Shown: positions 7,983 to 16,416 of the stretch, piece after piece | Layout: the number at the start of each line of letters is the position of its first letter | Numbering within the stretch: the first letter of the stretch is position 1 | Origin: JBGSYJ01 sp041748075 | GTDB taxonomy: Bacteria; Acidobacteriota; Thermoanaerobaculia; Gp7-AA8 | Assembly (NCBI GenBank): GCA_041748075.1 | Contig: JBGTDX010000077.1 | Location: forward strand, 1-27,854 | Direction of reading: 5' to 3' | DNA: 27,854 nucleotides | The notes under the pieces: model-generated | Database searches by the model: none | Seen by the model: the letters and a program-made list of their open reading frames with translations, nothing else | What the model was told of the DNA's origin: nothing | Position numbers and translations under genes: made by a program

Positions 7983-9371
7983 TCACTCCACCAGGTGCCA
8001 GCGCGTCTGACGGCCCGCAAGATAGCGCACGCTCTTTCCATCGAACACAGCCGACTGTTCGAGCTTGATCTGAACGAATTGTCCGTCCCATTCAGGAACT
8101 GGGACGCGAACGTCGCCCTCGATCGCGTACGCCGTGCCCGGGTTTAGCGTCCAGTCTCCCTGTACGGGCGTGGGTCCCTGGTTGTCCCACATGCCGATCG
8201 TCGGGCCGGCACCGTGACCATGGAATCCGATAGGGTGCGTGTAAACGGTTCCTCGGATTTTCTCCCCGCGCGTCGCCTCGAGTGCAGCGTCGAGGATCTG
8301 ATTTCCCGTCCGTCCGGTCCGGAACTGCGCCGTGAGCAGATCCTGCCAGCGATTTCCCATGCGCAGCGCATGCGCCAGCCCTTCCGGCACCTCCGTCTCA
8401 CCCGGCAGGAGCACGTATCCCATCTCCTGCGTATCGGTGCTCAGGCGCAGGTATGTAATCCCTACATCCGTATGGATTACATCCCCTCGCTGGATGATTC
8501 CGCTCGCCCCGAAGAATGGCTCCTCGAGTGGATACGGAGTTCCGCGGCGCTGGATGTTGACGTAGGGCATGAACCAGACGGGCACCCCCAGGTCTGCATA
8601 CCTCTGACGTATGTACCACGCCACATCGGCGGTCGTGGTCACGCCGGGCGTGATGACTCTCGAAGAGAATGCCTCGCCGATCACGGCGCGGGCGATCGCA
8701 ACGACCTGAGGATAGATCTCGAGCTCGAGAGGTGTTCTGCTCTCGAGCCACCGGACTGCCAGACGCTCGGCACTGACGAGCCGTGCCGCCAGTGGAACCT
8801 CTCCCTCCGGCGTCGGAACTTCACCGAGCGTATCGACGAGCTTCGCGTGAAGGCTTGCCGTCAAACCATCACCGAACGACCACTGCGGACTCCTGTTGAT
8901 TCCTATTTTCTGCGGAGATCGCTCTGCGATGATGGTTCCCAGAGCCTGCCACTGCGCGTCGTTCGTCCCGCCTTCCCATGCCGATTCGTAATATCCACGC
9001 AGCGGATAGCGGCTGACCGTGAGCCGTTCCACGCCCTCCTCCCCTCGATCGAACAGAACCAGCATCGTCGTTCGTCGCGCGGCAAACACGGGCTCCGGCA
9101 CCAGAGTGAGATACACCGGATCCTCTACATATTCGCGGTTGATGATCACCCACATGTCGATTCCGGTTTCGCGCATGATACCGGGAAGGAGATTCTCGAG
9201 CCGGTCCGTCAGAATCCGGTTCACTGGTTCGACTCTTCCGCGCTCCGGAAGGATGGCAGGAACTTCAGTAATTACCCTGCCCTGTGCAGGAGCCGGTCTC
9301 GGCTGCTGGGCGGTGACCGGGACGGCAAGCGCGAGGGTGATCGCGAACGCGAGAGTCGGTTGGAAGGTCAT
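7983..9371 (-). CDS. Exported M24 metallopeptidase (Xaa-Pro aminopeptidase-like)
   Basis: I place the start at 9371, giving 462 residues: AGGAGG sits 8 bases upstream and the protein begins with a signal peptide (MTFQPTLAFAITLALAVP ending in VTAQ). A longer frame to 9509 adds Arg-rich sequence and has no ribosome-binding site. The C-terminal creatinase/aminopeptidase fold keeps all five metal ligands of the family: Asp302 in IHTDVG, Asp313 in STDTQ, His386 in GHGAG, Glu418 in AIEGD and Glu438 in KLEQS. It should remove N-terminal residues before proline using a two-metal centre, here outside the cytoplasm. The N-terminal half is a creatinase-N-like domain. It is transcribed divergently from the GNAT gene. 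Confidence 0.9.
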   Translation of the reverse strand: MTFQPTLAFAITLALAVPVTAQQPRPAPAQGRVITEVPAILPERGRVEPVNRILTDRLENLLPGIMRETGIDMWVIINREYVEDPVYLTLVPEPVFAARRTTMLVLFDRGEEGVERLTVSRYPLRGYYESAWEGGTNDAQWQALGTIIAERSPQKIGINRSPQWSFGDGLTASLHAKLVDTLGEVPTPEGEVPLAARLVSAERLAVRWLESRTPLELEIYPQVVAIARAVIGEAFSSRVITPGVTTTADVAWYIRQRYADLGVPVWFMPYVNIQRRGTPYPLEEPFFGASGIIQRGDVIHTDVGITYLRLSTDTQEMGYVLLPGETEVPEGLAHALRMGNRWQDLLTAQFRTGRTGNQILDAALEATRGEKIRGTVYTHPIGFHGHGAGPTIGMWDNQGPTPVQGDWTLNPGTAYAIEGDVRVPVPEWDGQFVQIKLEQSAVFDGKSVRYLAGRQTRWHLVE

Positions 9372-9566
9372 GCAGTGTCCTCCTGGGGTTTTCGATGCGC
9401 CATTATGCAATGAGGCACCGCAGCCTCGCGAAACGGGGACATCCGTACGACGTTGGCGAGAACGGGATCGACGGCAACGGCTACGGCAGGGACGCAGCGC
9501 GCCCATCACTTCCGTCCCTTCGAACCTCTGCTATGCTGCGCGCCACTGATCTGGAAGGAGCGACCG

Positions 9567-10103
9567 ATGCCCAACCGCTATCCACAGGAAGCGATCTTAC
9601 GGGACGGCCGGGGTGTGCTGATCCGGCCGTTCGAACAGAAAGATGTCGAGGCGCTGCACGAGTTTTTTCTACGACTGACGGAAAAAGCAAGACGATTTGC
9701 CTGGGACCGTATCGATGACCGCAATCTCATTGAGAGCTGGGGCCGCAACATCGACTATTCAAAGGCTTTTCCCCTGCTCGCATTCGAAGGGCACAAGGTG
9801 GTCGCTGATGCCACTCTCCATCGCAGGGAAGGCGGGCCTCTCCGCCGCGTCGGCCGCGTTCGCTGGCTCATCGATCCCGAATATCAGGGAGTGGGACTCG
9901 GAACGCTGCTCATCAACCATTTCATCAACATCGCGAAGACCAATGGGTTGAGCCATCTCACCTGCATGCTCATCTCCGACGTCGAAGCCGATGCGGTCCG
10001 TGTACTTCAACACCTCGGCTTCGACTCCTACGTCGTTCCCGGATACGGAACCGATCCCGACGGGAATCAGCACGACATGACCAAGCTCGTGCTCAGGATC
10101 TGA
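9567..10103 (+). CDS. GNAT-family N-acetyltransferase
   Basis: This 178-residue protein begins at ATG 9567, preceded by GGAAGGAG at 9553-9560. The frame extends further upstream, but that part overlaps the divergent promoter region. It has a GNAT layout: an N-terminal strand (GVLIRPFEQKDVEALHEFF), a central strand RVRWLIDPEYQGVGLGT that carries the acetyl-CoA pyrophosphate-binding Q-x-x-G-x-G/A-like loop (QGVGLG), and the later strand and helix ending VLQHLGFDSY. The family moves an acetyl group from acetyl-CoA to an amine; the acceptor is unknown. The methyltransferase gene follows after 157 bases on the same strand. Confidence 0.88.
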   Translation: MPNRYPQEAILRDGRGVLIRPFEQKDVEALHEFFLRLTEKARRFAWDRIDDRNLIESWGRNIDYSKAFPLLAFEGHKVVADATLHRREGGPLRRVGRVRWLIDPEYQGVGLGTLLINHFINIAKTNGLSHLTCMLISDVEADAVRVLQHLGFDSYVVPGYGTDPDGNQHDMTKLVLRI

Positions 10104-10248
10104 CCGGCGCGCTCGATCCATGGACTGAACGAACGCTCCGTGGTGACCAACGCAATTCCGGTTTCGACGACCCGGATGCCGTCGCTCCGGTGGCCCGCCT
10201 CGCAGAGGTAGTTCAAGAGGAAACTGAGAGTCTTTGCCCGGTCTGTGC

Positions 10249-10254
10249 TAAAGA
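10249..10254 (+). promoter_or_regulatory. Weak -10 box for the TrmN6-like gene
   Basis: TAAAGA(T) ends six bases before GTG 10261, in the same register as the other leaderless candidates, but the last consensus T is displaced by one base. Confidence 0.3.
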
Positions 10255-10260
10255 TCGGAC

Positions 10261-11145
10261 GTGAACGACGAAGGCTCCGGCTCCAGCACCAGGCCTGCCA
10301 CGTACCGTGGATGGCGAAGGCCCGGACCGGTGCCCCCCGCCGGGCTGGCGCCTGATGAGGGAGAGACTCTCGACTATCTCTGCGGTAACTTCCGGATCTT
10401 TCAGTACTCGAAGGGGCATCGCTACTCGACGGACGATGTGCTGACTGCCTGGTACGGTACGCAATGGGCACCGCGGGTCGAGCGCGCCGCAGACCTGGGC
10501 TCCGGCATTGGGTCGGTCGCACTCATCGCCGCCTGGCGCCTTCCCGGAGCAACCTTCTGCACCGTCGAAGCTCAGGCGATCTCAGCACGCCTCGCCAGGA
10601 AGAGCATCGAGTACAACGGGCTGGAATCCCGGTTCTCGGTGTTCGAAGGGGACCTCCGCGACCCTGCGCTGTTCTCCGGGCAACAGCCGTTCGACCTGGT
10701 CCTCGGCTCGCCGCCCTATTTTCCTTCGGGCACGGCGTCGACCGCAGCGCATGAGCAGGCGATCCCGGCGCGAATCGAAGTCCGTGGTGACGTGGGAGAT
10801 TACGCACTTGCTGCGTCACGCATCCTCGCCACTGGTGGTGTATTCGCTTTCGTGTTTCCGACCGCGAGACTTCTCGACGCAGAATCAGCGTTGCGCGATG
10901 CCGGCCTGACGCTTCTGCGGCGACGGGATGTGGTTTTTCGCGAGGGCGATGATCCGCTGATCAGTCTGTTTGCTGCTTCGCGGACCGCCGACCTTCCGTC
11001 GAGTTTTCACCGGGGAGTGGAGGGCAAGCCGGTCGTCGAGCCACGTCTCGTAATTCGAACACGCGACGGCATGGTGCATCCCGAGTACGCCACCATTCGC
11101 CTGAGTTTCGGGTTTCCTCCGGGTGACGTCGGCCCGGAAGACTGA
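10261..11145 (+). CDS. TrmN6-like (adenine-N6) methyltransferase
   Basis: This 294-residue class I SAM-dependent methyltransferase has the SAM-binding loop ADLGSGIGS near residue 78 and motif IV GSPPYF, a permitted SPPY form of the NPPY motif used to methylate exocyclic amino groups. Before these it has CGNFRIFQYSKGHRYSTDDVL, typical of the YfiC/TrmN6 family that methylates A37 of tRNA1(Val). The first 30 residues are Pro/Arg-rich and not family-like. GTG at 10261 has no Shine-Dalgarno, but TAAAGA at 10249-10254 lies six bases upstream, suggesting leaderless transcription. RsmC- or PrmC-like activity cannot be excluded. Confidence 0.85.
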   Translation: MNDEGSGSSTRPATYRGWRRPGPVPPAGLAPDEGETLDYLCGNFRIFQYSKGHRYSTDDVLTAWYGTQWAPRVERAADLGSGIGSVALIAAWRLPGATFCTVEAQAISARLARKSIEYNGLESRFSVFEGDLRDPALFSGQQPFDLVLGSPPYFPSGTASTAAHEQAIPARIEVRGDVGDYALAASRILATGGVFAFVFPTARLLDAESALRDAGLTLLRRRDVVFREGDDPLISLFAASRTADLPSSFHRGVEGKPVVEPRLVIRTRDGMVHPEYATIRLSFGFPPGDVGPED

Positions 11146-11168
11146 GAAATTCCGGCGAAGACATTCGA

Positions 11169-11184
11169 TGTCATCCTGAGCGCG
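11169..11184 (+). repeat. Fragment of a dispersed TGTCATCCTGAGCG repeat
   Basis: TGTCATCCTGAGCGCG lies in the 102-base convergent gap between the methyltransferase and MscS genes. It resembles the left arm at 17541-17558. Only one arm is present here. Confidence 0.4.
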
Positions 11185-11247
11185 AGACTGTGTGAAAACC
11201 GTGTTTTTCGGAGGTTCATCCGTGGTGCATTGGCGGACGCCCGTCGC

Positions 11248-12342
11248 TCATGCCTCGGCAGCATCTTCGGTCTCTCCGCTCTCCGGTTCCGGCGGCATCA
11301 CAAAAAGCGTTCTCGTCGGATAGGCAAAATCGATCCCCTGCTCGGCAAAGGCGGAGATGATTTTCAGGCCGACCGTCTGCCGGGTATCGGCGAACACGCT
11401 GAATTCGGGAGAGAGAATGAAATAGATGAACTCGAAATCGAGCGACGAGTCACCGAACCCGACGAAGTGTCCGCGGTCGAAGCGAACGCGATCCTGACTC
11501 TCGATGATCTCGCGGACCATCGGTGGAATCAAAGCCAGTTTCTCCGGGGGTGTCTGGTAGATGACACCGAACTGCAGGATGACACGCCGTTCGAGCATCG
11601 GCCGGAAGTTGCGGATCCTGCTCTGCAGAAGGTCGCTGTTCGAGAAAATGAGCAACTCACCCGAGAGCGACCGCACTCTGGTGGTTTTCATGCCGATCTT
11701 CTCGACCTTCCCCTTCTGTTCTCCGACGATGATGAAGTCTCCGATCACGAACGGTTTGTCGACAATGATCGAGAGCGACGCGAACAGATCGCCCAGAATG
11801 TTCTGGGTCGCCAGAGCGATGGCAATGCCGCCGATGCCGAGTCCTGTGACGAGGGCCGTGACGTCGAACCCGAGGTTGTCGAGCGTCAGAACGCCGACGA
11901 TGACCCATACGACGATCTTGAGCACGAACGAGAGGGCGGACAACGTCGTGAGCGCTACCGGATCGGCTCCCCGCTCCCGCTTGTGACGTCGCAGCCAGAA
12001 CTCCGCGAGGGCGCTCGCCCACAGCCCCACCTGAACCATGAATCCGACGACGGCAAGGAATCGCACGGCGGCGAGTGCCTTCGGTGGGAGACTCAACGCC
12101 GACAAACTGTGGTGGGCGAGAGGCAGGGCGAGCAGAAACAGGTTCGTTCGCTCGACAAGACTGAGCAGAACATCGTCTACTTCGGTGGTCGTATCGGCGG
12201 CCTTCCGGAGGCGCCGCCTCAGAAGGGTCCGAACCAGTCCAACCAGGAGCAGGGAAACTGCGAACATTCCCGCAGCGCTGACCCACAGCCGCAACGGGTT
12301 GTTCAACAGATCGAGCTCCAGCCAGGACGTTGCAGCATCCAT
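11248..12342 (-). CDS. MscS-family mechanosensitive channel
   Basis: This 364-residue protein has membrane segments at about residues 18-40, 66-84, 92-114 and 134-155, followed by the Gly/Ala-rich pore helix at 160-181 (LGIGGIAIALATQNILGD) and the cytoplasmic beta domain with IVDKPFVIGDFI and the VRSLSGELLIFSNSDLL segment. These are the MscS pore-and-cage landmarks. It opens on membrane tension to release solutes during osmotic downshock. The extra N-terminal helices make it a YbdG/YnaI-like, mid-size member. The ATG at 12342 follows AGAGGA about ten bases upstream. It ends facing the methyltransferase gene. Confidence 0.93.
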   Translation of the reverse strand: MDAATSWLELDLLNNPLRLWVSAAGMFAVSLLLVGLVRTLLRRRLRKAADTTTEVDDVLLSLVERTNLFLLALPLAHHSLSALSLPPKALAAVRFLAVVGFMVQVGLWASALAEFWLRRHKRERGADPVALTTLSALSFVLKIVVWVIVGVLTLDNLGFDVTALVTGLGIGGIAIALATQNILGDLFASLSIIVDKPFVIGDFIIVGEQKGKVEKIGMKTTRVRSLSGELLIFSNSDLLQSRIRNFRPMLERRVILQFGVIYQTPPEKLALIPPMVREIIESQDRVRFDRGHFVGFGDSSLDFEFIYFILSPEFSVFADTRQTVGLKIISAFAEQGIDFAYPTRTLFVMPPEPESGETEDAAEA

Positions 12343-12673
12343 CTGGTTTCAGTCCTCTCATTTGCCGGCTCCAAAGGAACGGCTGACCCGGCGCAGGCGG
12401 TTCGTAGGATTCGCGCGTCACGTCTCCTCAGTGGGCGCGCCACCCATGCTAACCGGATTGATGAGGGAGGGCTACCCCATGGCGCTGCACACCGGCCGCG
12501 CCGTGCGAACGAGGAGTTGAACTGCGTGAGCTCTCCGGGTCCGAGCAATCTGCCGCAGATGCACCAGCCCGAGACCTGCCGCGAGATTCACCATCCGCCG
12601 CACGCTCTCTTCTCCACGCTCGCCAGCTCAGGCGGGAGACGCGCTGTTTCGGATCACCGAGCTTCCCCGCGGA
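12343..12673. other. 331-base gap without a recognisable gene
   Basis: This stretch lies between the MscS start and the RNase E/G stop, both on the minus strand. I found no tRNA arms, no conserved RNA and no convincing open frame. One minus-strand frame reads protein-like (for example MVNLAAGLGLVHLRQIA) but is broken by TGA and TAG within about 75 codons, and a short reading MGGAPTEET ends in an overlapping GTGA. It could be a decayed gene or simply GC-rich spacer that leaves frames open by chance. Confidence 0.5.
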
Positions 12674-14656
12674 TCAGAGAATGACCCAGAAGTCTGAGAG
12701 ACCATCATTCCCAGCCTGCTCATCACCCTCATCTCTGGCCATGTCCTTTGCCTCGGATGTATCGAACGGAGCTGGATTCTCGCCGTGGCCGCGCTTCCGC
12801 CCGCGGCGGCGGGGCCGCTTCTTCTTCGGACGCGGCTCGGCACTCGTCGCCGGTTCCTGTGCGGCCGCAGCCGGAGGTTCTTCGGGTTCCACATCCGGCA
12901 CGGACGCTTCTTCGCTCACCGACGGTGCGCCATTCGCAACCGATGCGTGGGAATCCTTGCCACGGCGACGGCGACGTCGACGCGAACGCTTTGGGGCATC
13001 GCTCTCGCTGCCGGCCGATAGCTGATCGGATTCCGAGGCAGGCGCCTGCGGAGGAGGAGCGGGAGCGGCTTTCGGTGGCTGTTGCGCCGGGGGCTGCTGT
13101 GCTTTCGGGATCTCGTCCACGGCCGTCTGCTGTTTGGTGGGAGCAGCCTTCGATTGCTCCTTCTGCGCCACCTGTTCCTTCTCGCGCGCGAACCATTCGA
13201 CTTCCTGGTCGGGGCGGTGCAGACGATTCGAGGCGATCACCTCGATGTGAATATCGAACTCCCGTTCGAGGGCGGCAATCTCCTGACGTCTTCCATTCTG
13301 AAATGCGTCAGCAAGCTCGGGATGCAGGGCGATGCGCACGCGGCTGATCGGATTCGTCGTCGCGCGCGTTTCAATCCGCCGCAACAGGTTGAGTCCCACC
13401 ATTTCGGGACTGGCGATTCTCCCCGTGCCGTCGCAGGTGGGACAGGAGCGATGCGTTCTGAGGTTGAGCGCCTGCTGGATTCGCTGGCGGTTGATCTCGA
13501 GCAGACCGTTGGGGCTGATGCTGCCTACGGTGAACCTCGCCTTGTCGGTTTTCATCGCATCACGGAGAGTCTTTTCGATCGATGTCTGGTTCTTCCGGTT
13601 CCGCATGTCGATGAAGTCAACGACAACCAGACCGCCTATGTCGCGAAGCCGGAGATGTCTGGCGACTTCTTCAGCTGCCTCCAGATTGGTGCGGTGCGCG
13701 GTTTCTTCCTGATTTCCTGCCCGCGTCGATCTTCCCGAGTTCACGTCGATCGCCACGAGCGCTTCCGTTCGATCGATCACGATGGATCCGCCACTCGGCA
13801 GGGGTACCGAGCGCTCGTAGATACGGTCGATCTGCGTGTCCAGATCGTAGCGTGAGAACAGAGGCGCTCGGTCGGCGTACCGCACGAGCCTGGTCTTTCC
13901 CCTGGGCGGCAGGAACGACTTGACGTATTCCGATGCCTTCTCGAAGGACTCCTCGTCATCGATGAGGACTTCTTCGATCGACGCGTCGAGATAATCGCGG
14001 AGAGTTCGAAGAATGATGTCCTGGTCGCTGTAAAGCAGACGCGGACCTTTGCCTTTCCTCGAATCGGCCTGAATCTTCTTCCACAGACGGATGAGCGCGG
14101 CGAAGTCTCTGGTCAGCGTCGTCTTGTTCTGGTCCAGGGCGTTCGTTCTTACGATGAATCCCGCACCGTCGGGAACCTTGAGTTTTTCGACCTGATCCTT
14201 GAGTTGCCGCCGGACCTCGTCGTCCTCGACCTTTCGGGAAACGCCCCGCGTGTCATCGTAGGGTGTGAGCACCAGATAGCGGCCGGCAAAACTGAGATTC
14301 GTCGTCAGTCCGGCGCCCTTCTGCCCTTCCGGTTCCTTGGACACCTGGACGATGATCGGCTTACCTTTGTCGAGAACTTCCTCGATGCGCGGGCGGCGCT
14401 CTTTGGCGGGCGAGCGGTGCCAGACTTCCGGCACGATGTCCTGCAGCGAGAGAAAGCCATGCCGCTCGGCGCCGTATTCGATGAAAGCCGCGTTGAGTGC
14501 GGGTTGCACGTTGACGACGGTACCGCGGTAGACATTGCCGCGGGTGAGGCCGCGCTCGGCGACCTCGACCTGAAATGTTTCGAGCGTCGTCCCCTGGACG
14601 ACGGCGATGCGCAACTCCTCGGAGTTCTGCGCGTTAATGAGCATTCGGCGAATCAA
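12674..14656 (-). CDS. rne: Ribonuclease E/G family endoribonuclease
   Basis: The 660-residue protein has the RNase E/G core: an S1 RNA-binding domain (about residues 40-130), the RNase H-like and 5'-sensor part, then the DNase I-like catalytic region. Magnesium ligands fall at Asp304 (VAIDVNSG) and Asp347 (VVDF), and the zinc-link is C405PTC408; each is exactly one more than E. coli positions 303, 346, 404 and 407. That fits a TTG start at 14656, preceded by GGAG at 14662-14665 with five bases between; ATG at 14644 is too far from it. The frame upstream to 14806 is not conserved-looking. The tail from about residue 540 is disordered, rich in Pro/Ala with Arg/Lys blocks, probably binding RNA or partner proteins. 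The enzyme starts mRNA decay and rRNA processing. Confidence 0.93.
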   Translation of the reverse strand: MIRRMLINAQNSEELRIAVVQGTTLETFQVEVAERGLTRGNVYRGTVVNVQPALNAAFIEYGAERHGFLSLQDIVPEVWHRSPAKERRPRIEEVLDKGKPIIVQVSKEPEGQKGAGLTTNLSFAGRYLVLTPYDDTRGVSRKVEDDEVRRQLKDQVEKLKVPDGAGFIVRTNALDQNKTTLTRDFAALIRLWKKIQADSRKGKGPRLLYSDQDIILRTLRDYLDASIEEVLIDDEESFEKASEYVKSFLPPRGKTRLVRYADRAPLFSRYDLDTQIDRIYERSVPLPSGGSIVIDRTEALVAIDVNSGRSTRAGNQEETAHRTNLEAAEEVARHLRLRDIGGLVVVDFIDMRNRKNQTSIEKTLRDAMKTDKARFTVGSISPNGLLEINRQRIQQALNLRTHRSCPTCDGTGRIASPEMVGLNLLRRIETRATTNPISRVRIALHPELADAFQNGRRQEIAALEREFDIHIEVIASNRLHRPDQEVEWFAREKEQVAQKEQSKAAPTKQQTAVDEIPKAQQPPAQQPPKAAPAPPPQAPASESDQLSAGSESDAPKRSRRRRRRRGKDSHASVANGAPSVSEEASVPDVEPEEPPAAAAQEPATSAEPRPKKKRPRRRGRKRGHGENPAPFDTSEAKDMARDEGDEQAGNDGLSDFWVIL

Positions 14657-14869
14657 TGGATCTCCAGATTCCTTACGCTCCTGGATGGAACGAGGTGTGC
14701 GAGACTGATTGTACACATGGGGTGGCCCCGTCAGGGGCAGGCGGCTCTCAGTGTAGTCGTTCGTCGAGCGAACCCCTACTGGTGGGCGCAGCCGGCGGCG
14801 GCCCATGGCCGCCAGACCTCAGCAACTGAACGCTCCCCCGGTACATTCCGCCCATATCCCGGGGGGCGA

Positions 14870-14875
14870 TACAAT
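14870..14875 (+). promoter_or_regulatory. -10 box for the histidine phosphatase gene
   Basis: TACAAT matches the sigma-70-type -10 consensus at five of six positions and would start transcription near 14882, leaving a leader of about 30 bases before ATG 14911. No clear -35 hexamer is visible at the usual distance. Confidence 0.4.
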
Positions 14876-14910
14876 GAGGCCCTCCACGTCTGATCCAACC
14901 GAGCCAGATT

Positions 14911-15477
14911 ATGAAACCAGACTTCACCTTCGCCTTCGCAATCGCCGTTTTGATCCTTGCCTCTCCGCATCTCCAGGCGCACTCTGAAAGGCAGATCGCA
15001 GACACGACGGTCATCGTCGTGCGTCATGCGGAGAAAGTCTCGGATGACCGCGATCCCGTACTCAGTGAAAGGGGAAAAGATCGCGCCAGGGTACTCGCCC
15101 ACGTGCTGGGCGAAACCGCCATCGACGCGATCTACACGACGCAGTACCTTCGCACGCGTCAGACCGCCGAGCCTCTGGCTGCCAGGCTGAATCTCGACGC
15201 GATCGCGCTGGAAGCGACCGATACTCACATTTCAGAACTGGCAGATCGAATCCGCACCGCACATCGCGGTCACGTCGTCCTCATCGTCGGACACAGCAAC
15301 ACGGTCCCGGCAATCCTTGCGGCTCTCGGCGCGTCCGACTCCCGTCCGATCGGAGACGAAGAGTACGATCACCTCTACATCCTCACCATCCGGGGAGACG
15401 ACACAGCGCAACTGCTGACGCTCCGTTACGGGGCGGCAGGCGCGAGTCCGGCTCATTCCGCTCGCGTGAAACGGTAG
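14911..15477 (+). CDS. Exported histidine phosphatase (SixA/phosphoglycerate mutase-like)
   Basis: This 188-residue protein starts with a signal peptide (MKPDFTFAFAIAVLILAS, then a likely cleavage after LQA-H). The phosphohistidine motif is VVRHAEK, with later conserved arginine in TTQYLRTRQTAEPL and the second histidine in IVGHSNTV, the layout of histidine phosphatase branch 1. The nucleophile is His in RHAEK. Family members hydrolyse phosphate esters or phosphohistidine; the substrate here is unknown, and the export signal argues against SixA's cytoplasmic role. It is divergent from the RNase gene, with 254 bases between them. Confidence 0.88.
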   Translation: MKPDFTFAFAIAVLILASPHLQAHSERQIADTTVIVVRHAEKVSDDRDPVLSERGKDRARVLAHVLGETAIDAIYTTQYLRTRQTAEPLAARLNLDAIALEATDTHISELADRIRTAHRGHVVLIVGHSNTVPAILAALGASDSRPIGDEEYDHLYILTIRGDDTAQLLTLRYGAAGASPAHSARVKR

Positions 15478-15501
15478 ATCTGAATCGGCCCTGGCGAAAG
15501 G

Positions 15502-15753
15502 TCAGTGGTCTCCCGAGAGACGCTCGAGCTCGCCCTCGAGGAACGCCAGAGCATCCTCGAGATTCTTCCGATAGCGAGGGCTGGTGCTCGAATCCAGATC
15601 GTGCAGAATGCGGGTTCTGGACAGCAGCAGACTATGACGCCTTCGCTCGACCTCGCGCTGCTCGGCTGACAAGGACTTCCTGACCGGGCCCTGATCCACC
15701 GCCGCGTCTTCCCTCTGCGACTCGACGGACTTGCTTTCCCATCCCCTGGCCAT
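15502..15753 (-). CDS. Small conserved protein, MARGWESK type
   Basis: I place the start at 15753, giving 83 residues beginning MARGWESKSVESQ. A longer frame to 15801 adds 16 residues without a ribosome-binding site. TATATT at 15760-15765 lies exactly six bases before this ATG and there is no Shine-Dalgarno, so the mRNA is probably leaderless. The sequence is charged and mostly helical, with a heptad-like stretch ending YRKNLEDALAFLEGELERL. I recall small proteins with this N-terminus in acidobacterial genomes (memory only), with no known function. Confidence 0.75.
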   Translation of the reverse strand: MARGWESKSVESQREDAAVDQGPVRKSLSAEQREVERRRHSLLLSRTRILHDLDSSTSPRYRKNLEDALAFLEGELERLSGDH

Positions 15754-15759
15754 AGTCCC

Positions 15760-15765
15760 AATATA
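15760..15765 (-). promoter_or_regulatory. -10 box for leaderless transcript of the MARGWESK gene
   Basis: TATATT on the minus strand lies six bases before ATG 15753. A start of transcription seven bases after a -10 hexamer would fall on the A of ATG. No matching -35 is obvious. Confidence 0.55.
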
Positions 15766-15808
15766 GGTACCACCCGAAGCTTGCGCCACTGGGAGAAACA
15801 AAGAAGAC

Positions 15809-15870
15809 GGATGAAGCCCCCCTCCCTGCCGGCGGGCTTCATCCTTTCATCCTTCATCCTTTATCCTGTC
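15809..15870. repeat. 11-bp hairpin plus GGATGAA-type tandem repeats
   Basis: GGATGAAGCCC at 15809-15819 pairs perfectly with GGGCTTCATCC at 15834-15844 around a 14-base C/G-rich loop. The following bases to 15870 are near-tandem copies of CATCCTT (GGATGAA on the minus strand). It lies in the divergent region between two genes and has no U-run, so it is not a standard terminator. Confidence 0.7.
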
Positions 15871-15873
15871 TCC

Positions 15874-16407
15874 ATGGCTGACTGGACCGGCAGACGCATC
15901 CTCAGGGAACTGAGCGATCAGGAGCTGCGGCAGAGAATCCTTACCACTTTCTTCCGGAGAGGAGACGATCACGCGCGCCACCTCGCCATCGTGACGCTCG
16001 CTGGTTCCCTCAGATTCCGCCCGGAGACCCTTCGGAAAGCGCCGGCAGAGCGGAAGGCAGAGCTCCTCGCATCGAGGCTCGCCGCCGCAGACTTCGAGGA
16101 AACGTTCGACAACGCGCTGATGGTCTATCACACCTCGGAGGCCCGCGAAATGCTCGCTGCCTTCCTCGATCAGTGGGGTATCCCGCATGTGGAGGGCTCC
16201 ATCGAAGTCGACGACTACGCACCGCCGAGCCCTGAGGCGGTCGACCAGGCCGTGGCTCTGCTCCGCGACCGCTTCCCGGTCCGGGACATCGCCGTCTATC
16301 TCGCCTCAGCGGGGCTGCTCATGGGAGTATCGATCCCCGAATGGCGCGCCGCGACGTGGCCGACGGCTGACAGGCTCGCCGCGGAACTGTGCCCCCCCCT
16401 CTCCTGA
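15874..16407 (+). CDS. Conserved hypothetical protein
   Basis: This 177-residue soluble protein starts at ATG 15874 (MADWTGRRILRELSDQEL). The frame runs upstream into the hairpin/repeat element, so the longer form is rejected. No Shine-Dalgarno is present; TTATCC seven bases upstream is a poor -10 candidate. It is mostly helical with a C-terminal RDIAVYLASAGLLMGVSI segment that is too polar around it to be a clear membrane helix. The pattern of helices with WxxAT near the end gives no family I can name. Nine bases after its stop begins the 185-base palindrome. Confidence 0.65.
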   Translation: MADWTGRRILRELSDQELRQRILTTFFRRGDDHARHLAIVTLAGSLRFRPETLRKAPAERKAELLASRLAAADFEETFDNALMVYHTSEAREMLAAFLDQWGIPHVEGSIEVDDYAPPSPEAVDQAVALLRDRFPVRDIAVYLASAGLLMGVSIPEWRAATWPTADRLAAELCPPLS

Positions 16408-16416
16408 GCCACTATA

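Noticed and set aside
8214..9413. 399-residue plus-strand frame
   Set aside because: It lies antisense to the M24 peptidase, whose five metal ligands are all intact; the shadow has no recognisable domain.
12343..12673. tRNA or structural RNA in the gap upstream of MscS
   Set aside because: GGTTCG-like words occur, but no acceptor, D or anticodon arm could be folded around them on either strand.
11230..12684. 484-residue plus-strand frame
   Set aside because: It is antisense to the MscS channel gene and encodes a charged, motif-free product with no ribosome-binding site.
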